Made by a program: the position numbers and the translations under genes. From Comamonadaceae bacterium PBBC2 (GTDB lineage: Bacteria; Pseudomonadota; Gammaproteobacteria; Burkholderiales; Burkholderiaceae_C), in NCBI GenBank assembly GCA_002255935.1, contig NKIO01000008.1, positions 16,191 to 80,190 on the forward strand: a stretch of DNA of 64,000 bases, written 5' to 3'. Shown here piece by piece: positions 36,295 to 45,720 of the stretch (within the stretch, counting starts at the first letter, position 1; every line of letters begins with the position of its first letter). The notes below the pieces were generated by a model. The model ran no database searches. It had not been told where the DNA came from and saw nothing but the letters and a program-made list of their open reading frames with translations.

Positions 36295-37291
36295 GTCCGT
36301 CCGCACGTTGACTGGGCTTGATCCACAGGCCCTGCCCGACGAAGTCCTGCGCTCTACCCAGCCGCTGGTACTCAAAGGCTTGGTGTCGCATTGGCCGATG
36401 GTGCAAGCTGCAAAGCAGTCGCCCAGTGCTGCCGCGCAGTACCTGCGCAGTTTCTACCGCGGAGCCATCGTCGAAGCGTTTTTTGGAGCGCCCCAGTTTG
36501 GCGGGCGGTTTTTCTACAACGATGACCTGACGGGTTTCAACTTTCATCCGGAGCGGCTCAAGCTGGACGCGGTTTTGGATGAAATCGACCGCTTTGCTCG
36601 GGATGCCCAACCACCGGGTATCTATGTCGGCTCCACCACCGTGGAAACCTGCTTGCCGGGCTTTCGCGATCACAACGATGTGGACCTGGGCGACCGGCAA
36701 GCACTGGCCAGTGTCTGGATCGGAAACCGCACGCGCATTGCGGCGCACTATGACGCGCCCGACAACATCGCTTGCGTTGCAGCTGGGCATCGCCGGTTTA
36801 CCTTGCTTCCTCCGGAGGCGCTGGAGAATCTGTATGTGGGTCCGTTGGACCTGACACCGGCAGGGCAACCCATCAGCCTGGTGGATTTTGCGAATCCGGA
36901 TCTCAAGAAGTTCCCTAAATTCGAACAAGCTCTGCAGAGCGCCCAGGTGGCCGAAATGGAGCCAGGGGATGCGATCTTCGTTCCGAGTATGTGGTGGCAC
37001 CACGTTGAAGCGCTGGATACGTTTAATGTGCTGGTGAATTACTGGTGGCGGCAGTCGCCCGACTATGTCGATCCCGCGATGAATGCCCTGATGCTGGCTC
37101 TCATGAGTGTGCGGGATTTGCCGGCCGAACAGCGCAAGGCCTGGGCCAATCTCTTTAACCACTATGTGTTTGAAGCCGACAGTGAAACCTCTGCCCATAT
37201 TCCGCTAAATGCGCGGCGTGCATTGGGTCCTATGGATGCGAATACGACACGCATGTTGCGGGCGCAACTACTCAAAAAATTGAACCGCTGA
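36278..37291 (+). CDS. JmjC/cupin-8-like putative Fe(II)/2-oxoglutarate oxygenase
   Basis: The 337-residue protein has a cupin core with RIAAHYDAPDNIACVAAGHRRFTLLPPE, the HxD pair of a facial triad, followed by MEPGDAIFVPSMWWHHVEAL, which supplies the distal His. This fits the JmjC-like cupin_8 family (hydroxylases of protein or small molecules). It sits between SapC and the second halogenase-like gene, the set seen repeatedly in TonB carbohydrate loci. Substrate unknown; a receptor-linked modification is possible. Confidence 0.82.
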   Translation: MLPIAKSVRTLTGLDPQALPDEVLRSTQPLVLKGLVSHWPMVQAAKQSPSAAAQYLRSFYRGAIVEAFFGAPQFGGRFFYNDDLTGFNFHPERLKLDAVLDEIDRFARDAQPPGIYVGSTTVETCLPGFRDHNDVDLGDRQALASVWIGNRTRIAAHYDAPDNIACVAAGHRRFTLLPPEALENLYVGPLDLTPAGQPISLVDFANPDLKKFPKFEQALQSAQVAEMEPGDAIFVPSMWWHHVEALDTFNVLVNYWWRQSPDYVDPAMNALMLALMSVRDLPAEQRKAWANLFNHYVFEADSETSAHIPLNARRALGPMDANTTRMLRAQLLKKLNR

Positions 37292-37305
37292 CAGGAGACA
37301 AAAAA

Positions 37306-38820
37306 TTGAACAACACAGAGCAGACAGACGGGGACCGAAAGCCGGTGCGGCGCATCGTCATTGCCGGTGGTGGAACGGCGGGCTGGATGGTTGCAGCCCT
37401 GATGTCTAAGACACTGGGCAAGTCGCTGGATATCAAGCTGGTGGAGTCGGACGAGATTGGCACCGTTGGAGTCGGTGAAGCCACTATTCCCACGTTGCTG
37501 ACGTTCCATGAACTGCTCGAAGTGAACGAGCAGGAGTTCATGGTCGCTACCCAGGCCACGTTCAAGCTGGGTATCAGTTTTGAGAACTGGCGCAATGTCA
37601 ACGAAGACTACGTTCACTCCTTTGGAACTACCGGCACAGACCACTGGACGGCCGGGTTTCAGCACTTCTGGCGCAAGGGCAGGGAGCGTAACCTAGCCGG
37701 GGACTATGGAGACTATTGCCTGGAGCTGAAAGCTGCTTTGGCAAACCGCTTTGCACATTTACCGCGCAATGGCATGAACTACGCCTTCCATCTGGATGCC
37801 ACCCTGTACGCCAAGTTTTTGCGCAAGTACAGCGAAGGCTTTGGCGTGAAGCGCATTGAGGGCAAGATTGTGGAGGTGAAGACCGACGCAAGCAGCGGCA
37901 ATATTCAATCGATCAAGCTGGACTCCGGTGCCAACATCGAAGGCGATTTGTTCATCGATTGCACCGGCTTTCGCGGTTTGTTGATCGGGGAGACGCTGAA
38001 GGTCGAGTACCAGGACTGGTCGCATTGGCTCTTCAACGACAGCGCCGCTGCGGTGCAGACGGAATCGGTGGGTGCGGCGCTGCCTTACACCCGCTCCATC
38101 GCCCACACTGCGGGTTGGCAGTGGCGCATTCCATTGCAGCATCGGGTTGGCAATGGTCTGGTCTACAGCAGCCGCTACATGGATGATGAGCAAGCCAAAC
38201 AAACGCTGATGGGCAACCTCCAGGGGCAAGCCCTGATGCAACCTCGGGTGTTGAAATTCAGACCCGGACAGCGCGAAAAGACGTGGCACAAAAACTGTGT
38301 CGCCATTGGTTTGTCCAGCGGCTTTATTGAGCCGTTGGAGTCCACCAGCATTCACCTGATCCAGCGCGGCATCATTCGCCTGATGCGCCTGTTCCCGGTG
38401 CGTGGCATTTGCCAGGCCGACGTCAATGAATACAACCAGCAAACGCTGGACGAGATTGAACACATCCGCGACTTTGTAGTGCTGCATTACAAAGTGACGA
38501 ACCGTGCCGACTCACCGTATTGGAATGCCTGCCGCACGATGGAGGTCCCTGCATCGCTACAGCACCGTATTGATTTATTCCGTGAGACGGGGCGCGTGTT
38601 CCGCATTGCCAGCGAGTTGTTTGCCGAGAACTCCTGGATTCAGGTGATGTTGGGCCAGGGCATCATGCCCAAGGAGCACCACCAGTCGGCCGACCTAATG
38701 GGCGACGCGGAGTTATCGCGCTTCCTGGGCGGGATCAAGTCCACCGTGGATCGAACGGTCGCGCAACTGCCCAGCCACCAAACCTATGTTCAACAATACT
38801 GCGGCGCAGCCAAGGTTTAA
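37306..38820 (+). CDS. Tryptophan 7-halogenase-like flavoprotein 2
   Basis: A TTG start is chosen because ACAGGAGAC sits seven bases before it. The 504 residues have IVIAGGGTAGWMVAAL and GVGEATIPTL for FAD, the lysine block FKLGISFENW, the canonical WxWxIP motif as WQWRIP and SGFIEPLESTSIHLIQ. All halogenase landmarks are therefore kept, unlike in the first paralog. The substrate is unknown; free tryptophan is not implied by the context of sugar uptake. Confidence 0.87.
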   Translation: MNNTEQTDGDRKPVRRIVIAGGGTAGWMVAALMSKTLGKSLDIKLVESDEIGTVGVGEATIPTLLTFHELLEVNEQEFMVATQATFKLGISFENWRNVNEDYVHSFGTTGTDHWTAGFQHFWRKGRERNLAGDYGDYCLELKAALANRFAHLPRNGMNYAFHLDATLYAKFLRKYSEGFGVKRIEGKIVEVKTDASSGNIQSIKLDSGANIEGDLFIDCTGFRGLLIGETLKVEYQDWSHWLFNDSAAAVQTESVGAALPYTRSIAHTAGWQWRIPLQHRVGNGLVYSSRYMDDEQAKQTLMGNLQGQALMQPRVLKFRPGQREKTWHKNCVAIGLSSGFIEPLESTSIHLIQRGIIRLMRLFPVRGICQADVNEYNQQTLDEIEHIRDFVVLHYKVTNRADSPYWNACRTMEVPASLQHRIDLFRETGRVFRIASELFAENSWIQVMLGQGIMPKEHHQSADLMGDAELSRFLGGIKSTVDRTVAQLPSHQTYVQQYCGAAKV

Positions 38821-38822
38821 GC

Positions 38823-40097
38823 ATGCACAACAATCAGACGCAATTTGGCTTGAATCGCCGCACAGTGTTGGCCACCGGCGCCCTCGCTGCCGCAGGCGTA
38901 CGCGCTCAGTCGCCCATCGTCATCAACGTCGCTGCATTCCCTTTGGTGGATGAAATCGCGCGGGCTGCGCTTCCGTTGTTTCGCAAACTGCACCCTAATG
39001 TCGAAGTCAGGATTCAAACCCGGCAATACCAGGATCACCACACGGCCATGACCACGGCCTTATCAACTTCTGGCAGCTTGCCTGATGTGATGGTGCTGGA
39101 GGCCAGTTTTTTAGGCCGGTTTTCTCAGGGCGGTGGGCTCGAAGATCTCAACAGTGAACCCTATGCCATCGGGCGTTTCAAGGATCGCATGGTGCCCTTC
39201 GCCTACCAGCAGGCCACCAACCGCAAAGGTGCGGTGGTGGGGATGCCCACCGACATTGGTCCAGGCACCTTGCTGTACCGCAAGGACATTCTGGATCGCG
39301 CAGGCGTAAGCGAGGAAGACTTGACCCGATCCTGGGACAGCTATGTGGCGGCTGGTGTGCGCATCAAGGCCAAAACGGGTGCCTATCTGATCGGTACGGT
39401 GCAAAGCGTTAAAGACATCCTGATCCGATCGGGCATACAACCCGGCGAGGGTCAATACTTTGACAAAGACTCCAACGTGCTGGTTACCTCGGACCGTTTT
39501 GTACGCGCTTTTGAAGTGGCCCGGGAAGCGCGCAGCAATAAGCTCGATGCGCGCAATACAGCCTGGTCTAACGAATGGGCCGAGGGTTTTAAGCGCGGCA
39601 CCGTGGCCACCGAAGTGACAGGTGCCTGGATGGTCGGACAGCTCAGCAATTGGGTTGCCCCAAAAACAACCGGCTTGTGGCGCGCTGCCGCCTTGCCCGA
39701 AGGCTCTACGGTGTCCTATGGTGGCTCGTTCTATGCCATTCCACGGCGCTCCGACCCCAGCCGCAAGGCGCTGGCCTGGGAGTTCATTCAATTCATGACC
39801 CTTGACCGCGATCGCCAGCTGGAGGCATTCACCAAATACGACGCCTTCCCCGCCCTGCTGGATGCGCACAACGCGCCGTTTTTTGAGGAACCACTGGAGT
39901 TTTTGGGTGGGCAAAAGGCGCGCATTTTGTGGCGTGACACGGCCCGCAAGATCACCGCGGTACAGACGCACAAGCAAAGCCCGTTTGCTGACGAAGTCAT
40001 CAATACCGAGCTGGACAAAGTGATGCTCAACGGCAAAAGTATTCGCACCGCCTTGGCCGATGCACAGCGCCTGCTGGAGCAGCGCGCACACCGCTAG
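38823..40097 (+). CDS. ABC transporter sugar-binding protein (Tat-type signal)
   Basis: The start codon follows two bases after the halogenase stop. The 424-residue protein begins with GLNRRTVLATGALAAAG, a twin-arginine-like signal. The body is a family-1 solute-binding protein: VINVAAFPLVDEIARAALPLFRKLHPNVEV, LPDVMVLEASFLGRF and SYGGSFYAIPRRSDPSRKALAWEFIQFM. It is the only binding protein in the window and no permease gene is on this strand, so it very likely serves the permeases at 45721-47482. Confidence 0.92.
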   Translation: MHNNQTQFGLNRRTVLATGALAAAGVRAQSPIVINVAAFPLVDEIARAALPLFRKLHPNVEVRIQTRQYQDHHTAMTTALSTSGSLPDVMVLEASFLGRFSQGGGLEDLNSEPYAIGRFKDRMVPFAYQQATNRKGAVVGMPTDIGPGTLLYRKDILDRAGVSEEDLTRSWDSYVAAGVRIKAKTGAYLIGTVQSVKDILIRSGIQPGEGQYFDKDSNVLVTSDRFVRAFEVAREARSNKLDARNTAWSNEWAEGFKRGTVATEVTGAWMVGQLSNWVAPKTTGLWRAAALPEGSTVSYGGSFYAIPRRSDPSRKALAWEFIQFMTLDRDRQLEAFTKYDAFPALLDAHNAPFFEEPLEFLGGQKARILWRDTARKITAVQTHKQSPFADEVINTELDKVMLNGKSIRTALADAQRLLEQRAHR

Positions 40098-40164
40098 ACC
40101 TCTTTCCATTTTTACCCCCCCACTTCAATCCACGGTGCGCCTGTCGGCGGCCAGAAAGCTCTCT

Positions 40165-41040
40165 ATGTCAAGATTCTCTTCTTCGTCCATTTGGCTCGCG
40201 CTATTGACCTTGACCGCCTGTGGCGGTGCTGGTGGTAGTACGCCCGCTATCCCAGAACCCACGACACCTGCACCTATGACCACAACACCCACCACGATTT
40301 CTGTGCCGTCTGACCATGTGCTGGTTTGGGCAGATGAGTTTGCAATCGATGGCCTGCCGGACGCCACCAAGTGGGTCCATGAAACGGGCCGAAATAAGGA
40401 GGGTTGGTACAACAACGAGAAGCAGTATTACAGCGGCCCGCGTCTGGAGAATGCTCGCGTGCACGACGGCGTGCTCACCATCACCGCACGCAAGGAAGCC
40501 CGCTCGAACCAGGCCGACTGGGGAGGCCAAGCCTATTCGTCCACACGCCTGGCGACGCTGGGCAAGAAAGACTGGACCTACGGCTTTTTTGACATCCGGG
40601 CCAAGTTGCCCTGCGGCAAGGGTACGTGGCCAGCCATCTGGATGCTGGGCAGCCAAGGTACCTGGCCAGCCCAAGGCGAACTTGACATCATGGAATGGGT
40701 GGGGAGCCGTCCTGAGCGCATGTTTAGTACCGTGCACACCACCTCGGGTAGTGGCGGCAATGGAAAAGGCGCGGACACAGCGGTAGCGGATGCCTGCAAC
40801 ACGTTTCACAACTACCAGATGTACTGGACGGCGCAAGAGATCAGTTTTGCAGTCGATGGCAAGGTGCACTTCACCTACAAAAACCCAGGCACTGGTTTGA
40901 ACGCTTGGCCTTTTGACGCGCCGCAGTTCATGATTTTGAATGTGGCGATTGGCGGAGATTTGGGCGGTGCCATAGACGATGCCATTTTCCCGGTGCAGAT
41001 GGATGTTGAATACGTCCGTATTTACCAAAAAACCAAATGA
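40165..41040 (+). CDS. GH16 endo-beta-glucanase lipoprotein (laminarinase-like)
   Basis: The start at ATG 40165 gives a lipoprotein signal with lipobox LTAC; an earlier in-frame ATG at 40060 lies inside the previous gene. The 291-residue protein has a Thr/Pro linker, then a GH16 domain. Its catalytic block is Glu172-Leu-Asp-Ile-Met-Glu177, nucleophile and acid/base, in the ExDxxE form typical of beta-1,3-glucanases. Supporting motifs are LVWADEF, WYNNEKQYY and PFDAPQFMILNVAIGG. It should cut beta-1,3-glucan at the cell surface or in the periplasm, supplying the receptor and the ABC importer. Confidence 0.93.
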   Translation: MSRFSSSSIWLALLTLTACGGAGGSTPAIPEPTTPAPMTTTPTTISVPSDHVLVWADEFAIDGLPDATKWVHETGRNKEGWYNNEKQYYSGPRLENARVHDGVLTITARKEARSNQADWGGQAYSSTRLATLGKKDWTYGFFDIRAKLPCGKGTWPAIWMLGSQGTWPAQGELDIMEWVGSRPERMFSTVHTTSGSGGNGKGADTAVADACNTFHNYQMYWTAQEISFAVDGKVHFTYKNPGTGLNAWPFDAPQFMILNVAIGGDLGGAIDDAIFPVQMDVEYVRIYQKTK

Positions 41041-41876
41041 GGCGCGGTGTTTTCGCGCTGATCGCGGCCATTGCTGTTGCCACCCCCTGGGCTGTGGCTG
41101 CCCAGTCACCCCTGAAACCTTGGGTATGGCCCCACAAGGCCCGCGCCGCCGTCAGTCTGGCTTATGACGATGCGCTGAATTCGCAACTGGACTTTGCCAT
41201 ACCAGCCTTGAACCGACATGGCCTGAAAGCCAGTTTTTATCTCACCCTGGGCAGTGAAACCGTGAGCCAGCGCTTGGCGGACTGGAGAAAGGCGGCAGCG
41301 CAGGGCCACGAGCTGGGCAACCATACCCTGTTTCATCAGTGCTCGCGCTCGGCTCCCGACCGTGACTGGGTCAGCGTCGACAATGATCTGGACACCACCA
41401 GTGTGGGCCGCCTGGTGGCTCAGATTCGTGTCGGCAATACGTTATTGCACGCCATCGATGGCCAACGTGTGCGCACCTTCACAACGCCGTGTGGTGATTT
41501 GAATGCTGCGGGTGAGCCCTATCTGAAAGAAATTCAGGGTGACTTCGTTGCCATGAAGACCAAGTTTGGTGGCCTAGTGTCTGATATGAGCACACTCGAC
41601 CCCCATGCCGTGGGTATTGAGGTGCCTTCAGACGTTTCAGGGCAACAATTGATTGCCTTGGTGCAACGTGCTGCGGCGGCTGGCACTATGGTGAATATTA
41701 CGTTTCACGGTGTGGGCGGAGACCATCTATCGGTGTCCCGCCAAGCCCATGAAGAACTGCTGAAGTACTTGGCCAGCCACCGCGATATTTATTGGACGGA
41801 CACCTTCATCCACATCATGCAATACGTGAAAGCCCAGCGCCTGAAAGCGCCGCCCGCTAGCTCACCACAAAAGTAG
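41037..41876 (+). CDS. Exported polysaccharide deacetylase (NodB-type, CE4)
   Basis: Coupled by an ATGA overlap to the GH16 gene. The 279-residue protein has a signal peptide ending VAAQ. The NodB metal triad is seen as Asp44-Asp45 in AYDDAL with His96 and His100 in ELGNHTLFH. HGLKASFYLT matches the barrel strand after motif 1. Enzymes of this type remove acetyl groups from N- or O-acetylated sugars; in this locus the target may be an acetylated glucan or chitin-like side substrate. The 3' end overlaps the convergent GH30 gene by 20 bp. Confidence 0.88.
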   Translation: MRRGVFALIAAIAVATPWAVAAQSPLKPWVWPHKARAAVSLAYDDALNSQLDFAIPALNRHGLKASFYLTLGSETVSQRLADWRKAAAQGHELGNHTLFHQCSRSAPDRDWVSVDNDLDTTSVGRLVAQIRVGNTLLHAIDGQRVRTFTTPCGDLNAAGEPYLKEIQGDFVAMKTKFGGLVSDMSTLDPHAVGIEVPSDVSGQQLIALVQRAAAAGTMVNITFHGVGGDHLSVSRQAHEELLKYLASHRDIYWTDTFIHIMQYVKAQRLKAPPASSPQK

Positions 41877-43221
41877 CAATAGCCCGCGCCGGTAGGCTGG
41901 CCGCACAGTGGGCTTCTTGCACCCGCAGTGTGAAGGCAATGGCGTTCTCCGTGCGGTTCATCACCACCACCGCGGTGCTCCCATCCGGGTTCACAAACGC
42001 GGTAGTTTCCAGATCCTGGCGGCTGGCGGCGCACAGCACGCGGTGTGCGCCGGGCTTTACAAAGCGGCTGAAATGGCCGATGTAGGCAAAGGAGTTTTGG
42101 TGCTGCAGTGTGCCGGTGGCGCGGTCCGCCAAAATCGGCGCGCTGCACAGATTGCCCACGTGGTTAGGCCCACCGGTTTCGTCCAGCAACAAGTTCCAGT
42201 CAATCCAGCCGGTGGTCCAGCGGTTCAGATCATTGATCATGGAGCGGGCATAGCGCTCACCCAGCGCCCATGAGCCATGGTGCGGGCCACCTTCCTGGCA
42301 GCCTTCGGTGAACAGCAGCGCCTTGTCAGGCCAGGCATCGTGCACCAGTTGCACATGGTCAAAATGGTCTTCACCGTACCAGTGAAAGCCGCAGCCCCAC
42401 ACATACTGCGCAGCCTTGGGATCCGAATACACCACGCTGGCGCGCTCCACCATCAGATCGCGGTTGTGGTCCCAGATGACAATCTTGATATGCCCCAAGC
42501 CAGCTTGCGCTAGCGCAGGACCGAGGTGGTCGCGCACAAAGTCACGCTCTTCTTCGGCGGTGTAAATGCAGGAGTCCCAACGCTGCACGGCCATGGGCTC
42601 GTTTTGCACCGATACGCCCCACACCGGCACACCTTCAGCCTCGTATTCGTGTATGAAGCGCACAAAGCACTGGGCCCAGGCTGGCGCATAGGCTGGCAGC
42701 AGCTTGCCACCGTGGTTCATCTCGCCATTGGACTTCATCCAGGCCGGTGGGCTCCAGGGCGACACCAGCAACTGCAGGGGCCGTGCGGACACCTTTTGTG
42801 CTGCCTTAATAAAAGGCAGCAGCGCTTCGCGGTCCCGGTCAATGCTGAAGTGTTTCAAATCCACATCGCCCGCCACTTCGGTATGGGCATAGTTGCCCAG
42901 CGAGAAGTCGCAACTGTTCATGTGCACCCGGCACAGGCTGTAGCCATGGCCTTGCGTCGGGTGAAAGTAGTCTTTCAATACCTGGTCCGCCTGCGCTGTG
43001 GGCAGGGCCTTCCAAGTCACCGCAGAGGCCTCCGTAAATGCGGCGCCAAAGCCCAAGACTTCCTGAAACTTGCGGCTCGGGTTGACCAACACATGGGGCG
43101 GGTCCAACGGAGCTAGTGTGCTGCTGTCCAGCGTCAAAAGGGCTTGTGGCGCAAGGTGTGGCCCACTGTCTTTAGCGGTTAAAAAATGCTGAACAGCGGT
43201 ACGGGTTGCGGAGGAGTTCAT
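41857..43221 (-). CDS. GH30 glucosylceramidase / beta-1,6-glucanase-type hydrolase
   Basis: The 454-residue protein has the GH30 opening GFGAAFTEASAVTW, SPWSPPAWMKSNGEMNHGG, the acid/base Glu208 in SVQNEP and the nucleophile Glu306 in LLFTEGCQ. No signal peptide is evident, so it acts on imported oligosaccharides in the cytoplasm. GH30 members include endo-beta-1,6-glucanases and beta-glucosidases; together with GH16 and GH1 this fits full breakdown of a beta-1,3-glucan with beta-1,6 branches, as in laminarin. Starts within the ATPase stop (ATGA). Confidence 0.92.
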   Translation of the reverse strand: MNSSATRTAVQHFLTAKDSGPHLAPQALLTLDSSTLAPLDPPHVLVNPSRKFQEVLGFGAAFTEASAVTWKALPTAQADQVLKDYFHPTQGHGYSLCRVHMNSCDFSLGNYAHTEVAGDVDLKHFSIDRDREALLPFIKAAQKVSARPLQLLVSPWSPPAWMKSNGEMNHGGKLLPAYAPAWAQCFVRFIHEYEAEGVPVWGVSVQNEPMAVQRWDSCIYTAEEERDFVRDHLGPALAQAGLGHIKIVIWDHNRDLMVERASVVYSDPKAAQYVWGCGFHWYGEDHFDHVQLVHDAWPDKALLFTEGCQEGGPHHGSWALGERYARSMINDLNRWTTGWIDWNLLLDETGGPNHVGNLCSAPILADRATGTLQHQNSFAYIGHFSRFVKPGAHRVLCAASRQDLETTAFVNPDGSTAVVVMNRTENAIAFTLRVQEAHCAASLPARAIATFVVS

Positions 43222-44291
43222 GCGAGTAAAAGTCCTTGGCTATCGAATGCCAGCGCCTTGGACGACGCATGGGGAGTGGCACCTGTGAGCAGACCGACGG
43301 CTTGCCCAGCGGCCAGTGCGCCTTCGTGGCTTGCAATCTTGGCAATCAGCAATGCCGCAATACCATCAACGCGCAAATGCACCATGGCCGAGTCTCCGAG
43401 TTGCTCCACCAGCTCGACCGTGGCGCGTACGCCCTGCTCGGGTGAGCCTACGCTGACATGCTCCGGGCGAATGCCGACGCGTCGCGCATCGGGGTGTGCG
43501 CTCTGGGTCAAACTCTTCCACAACTCCACGTGGGGCATGGGCGCTTTGCCCGCTTCGGGCCGGTCGATGAAGTTGATGCGGGGTGAACCGATGAAGCCCG
43601 CTACAAATTCGTTCGCGGGCCGACTGTACAGGTCCATAGGCCCGCCAATTTGCTCGATCTTGCCCTGGTTGAACACGGCAATGCGGTCGCCCATGGTCAT
43701 GGCTTCCACCTGATCATGGGTCACGTAAATCATTGTGGTGCGCAGCTCTTTGTGCAGGCGTGACAGCTCAATGCGCATATTCACCCGCAGCGCTGCGTCC
43801 AGATTGGACAAAGGTTCATCAAACAAAAACACCTTGGGCTTGCGCACAATGGCGCGGCCAATGGCTACGCGCTGGCGTTGCCCGCCAGACAGCTCTTTGG
43901 GGTAGCGGCCAAGCAAATCGGTGATGCGCAAAATCTCCGCCGTACGCCCCACTTGTTCATTGCGCTGGGCCTTGGATACCCCGGCCATCTTGAGTGCGAA
44001 GCCCATGTTCTCCGCCACCGTCATGTGGGGGTACAGCGCGTAGCTTTGGAACACCATGGCGGCACCCCGGTCGGCGGGGCGCATGTCGTTGGCGCGCACG
44101 CCGTCGATCAGCAAGTCGCCGCCGGTAATGGTTTCCAGACCGGCAATCATGCGCAGTGTGGTGGACTTGCCGCAGCCCGAAGGCCCAACGAAGACGAGGA
44201 ACTCGCCCTCAACCACATCCAGGTCAATGCCCCGGATGACTTCTATCGCGTCGTAGCTTTTGCGGATCGCCCGCAGTGATACCTGGCCCAT
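43218..44291 (-). CDS. ABC importer ATPase, MsmK/UgpC/MalK type
   Basis: In this 357-residue protein Walker A is GPSGCGKST, the signature is LSGGQRQRVAIGRA, Walker B is VFLFDEPLSNLD and the switch His lies in YVTHDQ. A C-terminal TOBE/regulatory part has RRVGIRPEHVSVG. It drives the CUT1 sugar importer made by the two permeases upstream in the operon. Overlaps the GH30 gene by four bases. Confidence 0.95.
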   Translation of the reverse strand: MGQVSLRAIRKSYDAIEVIRGIDLDVVEGEFLVFVGPSGCGKSTTLRMIAGLETITGGDLLIDGVRANDMRPADRGAAMVFQSYALYPHMTVAENMGFALKMAGVSKAQRNEQVGRTAEILRITDLLGRYPKELSGGQRQRVAIGRAIVRKPKVFLFDEPLSNLDAALRVNMRIELSRLHKELRTTMIYVTHDQVEAMTMGDRIAVFNQGKIEQIGGPMDLYSRPANEFVAGFIGSPRINFIDRPEAGKAPMPHVELWKSLTQSAHPDARRVGIRPEHVSVGSPEQGVRATVELVEQLGDSAMVHLRVDGIAALLIAKIASHEGALAAGQAVGLLTGATPHASSKALAFDSQGLLLA

Positions 44292-44310
44292 GGTGTGTCC
44301 TTATCGGGAA

Positions 44311-45666
44311 TTAGCGAGCAGCCGTGCGCTGTGATTGTGGTTGGCCCAGGAAGTCCCGGTACCAGCGTGCACTGTCCTTCAGGGTACGTACTTGGGTGGC
44401 GTAGTCCACATGCACGATGCCAAAGCGCTTTTCGTAGCCGGACGCCCATTCAAAGTTGTCCATCAAACTCCACACCATATAGCCCTTCATGCGCACGCCC
44501 TGGCGTATGGCTTCGCCCACTGCGGCAATGTGGTTCTGGATATAACTGGTGCGGTCTTGGTCGTGCACGCGTCCGTCTTGCATAGCATCTTTGAAGGCAC
44601 CGCCGTTCTCTGTTACATACAAGGGAGGCACTGCATAGTCGCGGTGCATACGCACCAGCAGCTCGGTCAAACCTTCGGGGTAGACCTCCCAGTTCATGTC
44701 GGTCACTTCCAACCCGGTGGAGCCCGCTTTCCACGAGTTGTCGGCACTGATCACGGAGCGCGAGTAGTAGTTCACGCCCAAGAAATCAATCGGTACCGCA
44801 ATATTTTTCAGGTCGCCCGCTTCCATCTTGGGCGCGTCCTCGCCCAGGTGGTCCAGCACATCTTGCGGGTAGCTGGCCTTGAACAGCGGGTCCATGTACC
44901 AGCGCAATAGTTTGCCGTCTTCCAGTTGGGTCTTTGCTTTGTCGGCATCGCTATCCGTGGCCGGGTGCATAGGCGACAGATTCAACACAATCCCCAACGA
45001 GGCTTGACTGCGCTGCGCGCGCAGGGCTTGCACGGCCAAGCCGTGGCTGAGCAGCAAGTGATGCGACACCTGGGCTGCGGTAGCGCGGCTTTTGATGCCC
45101 GGGGCAAACACGCCCGACTCGTGCCCCAGTACCGCCACCACCCAGGGTTCGTTGTGCGTGGCAATCGAAGCCAGACGGTCGCCCATGCGGGCCTGAATGC
45201 CCTCGGCGTATTCCACAAAGCGGTGCACGGTGTCGCGGTGCGCCCAGCCGCCGTTGGCTTGCAGCGCGTCGGGCAGGTCCCAATGGTTCAGCGTCAGATA
45301 CGGTTTGATGCCCTTTTCCACCAAGCGGTCCACCAGGCGTTCGTAAAAGTCGAGCCCCTTGTCATTCCAGGCACCGGCACCGGTGGGGCGTACCCGCGGC
45401 CACGAAATGGAGAAGCGGTAGGCGTCCACACCCAGGTCCGCAATCATGTCTAGATCCGAAGACCAGCGCGCGTAGTGCTCGCACGCAATGTCGCCATTGC
45501 TGTTGTCGGCAATTGCCCCCGGCTGGCGGCAAAAGCTGTCCCAGATAGAAGGGCCTTTGCCATCTTGCAAGGCAGCACCTTCGATTTGGAACGCACTGGT
45601 GGCAACACCCCACACAAAGCTGTCCGGAAATTGGGATTTGGTAAGGGGTGGCACGGGCGTGGTCAT
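44311..45666 (-). CDS. bglB: GH1 beta-glucosidase
   Basis: The 451-residue protein is of GH1 length and pattern: FVWGVATSAFQIEGA, SISWPRVRPTG, acid/base Glu173 in THNEPWV, nucleophile Glu353 in YVTENGGAF and WSLMDNFEWASGYEKRFG near the end. Cytoplasmic, with no signal peptide. It should release glucose from the cello- or laminari-oligosaccharides delivered by the importer. Lies between the permeases and the ATPase in the same operon. The symbol is a best-fit family name. Confidence 0.94.
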   Translation of the reverse strand: MTTPVPPLTKSQFPDSFVWGVATSAFQIEGAALQDGKGPSIWDSFCRQPGAIADNSNGDIACEHYARWSSDLDMIADLGVDAYRFSISWPRVRPTGAGAWNDKGLDFYERLVDRLVEKGIKPYLTLNHWDLPDALQANGGWAHRDTVHRFVEYAEGIQARMGDRLASIATHNEPWVVAVLGHESGVFAPGIKSRATAAQVSHHLLLSHGLAVQALRAQRSQASLGIVLNLSPMHPATDSDADKAKTQLEDGKLLRWYMDPLFKASYPQDVLDHLGEDAPKMEAGDLKNIAVPIDFLGVNYYSRSVISADNSWKAGSTGLEVTDMNWEVYPEGLTELLVRMHRDYAVPPLYVTENGGAFKDAMQDGRVHDQDRTSYIQNHIAAVGEAIRQGVRMKGYMVWSLMDNFEWASGYEKRFGIVHVDYATQVRTLKDSARWYRDFLGQPQSQRTAAR

Positions 45667-45720
45667 GGATTCAGGAATGAAATAAAGAGGTGGCGTGGTT
45701 GACTGCGCTGTGCATGGTGC

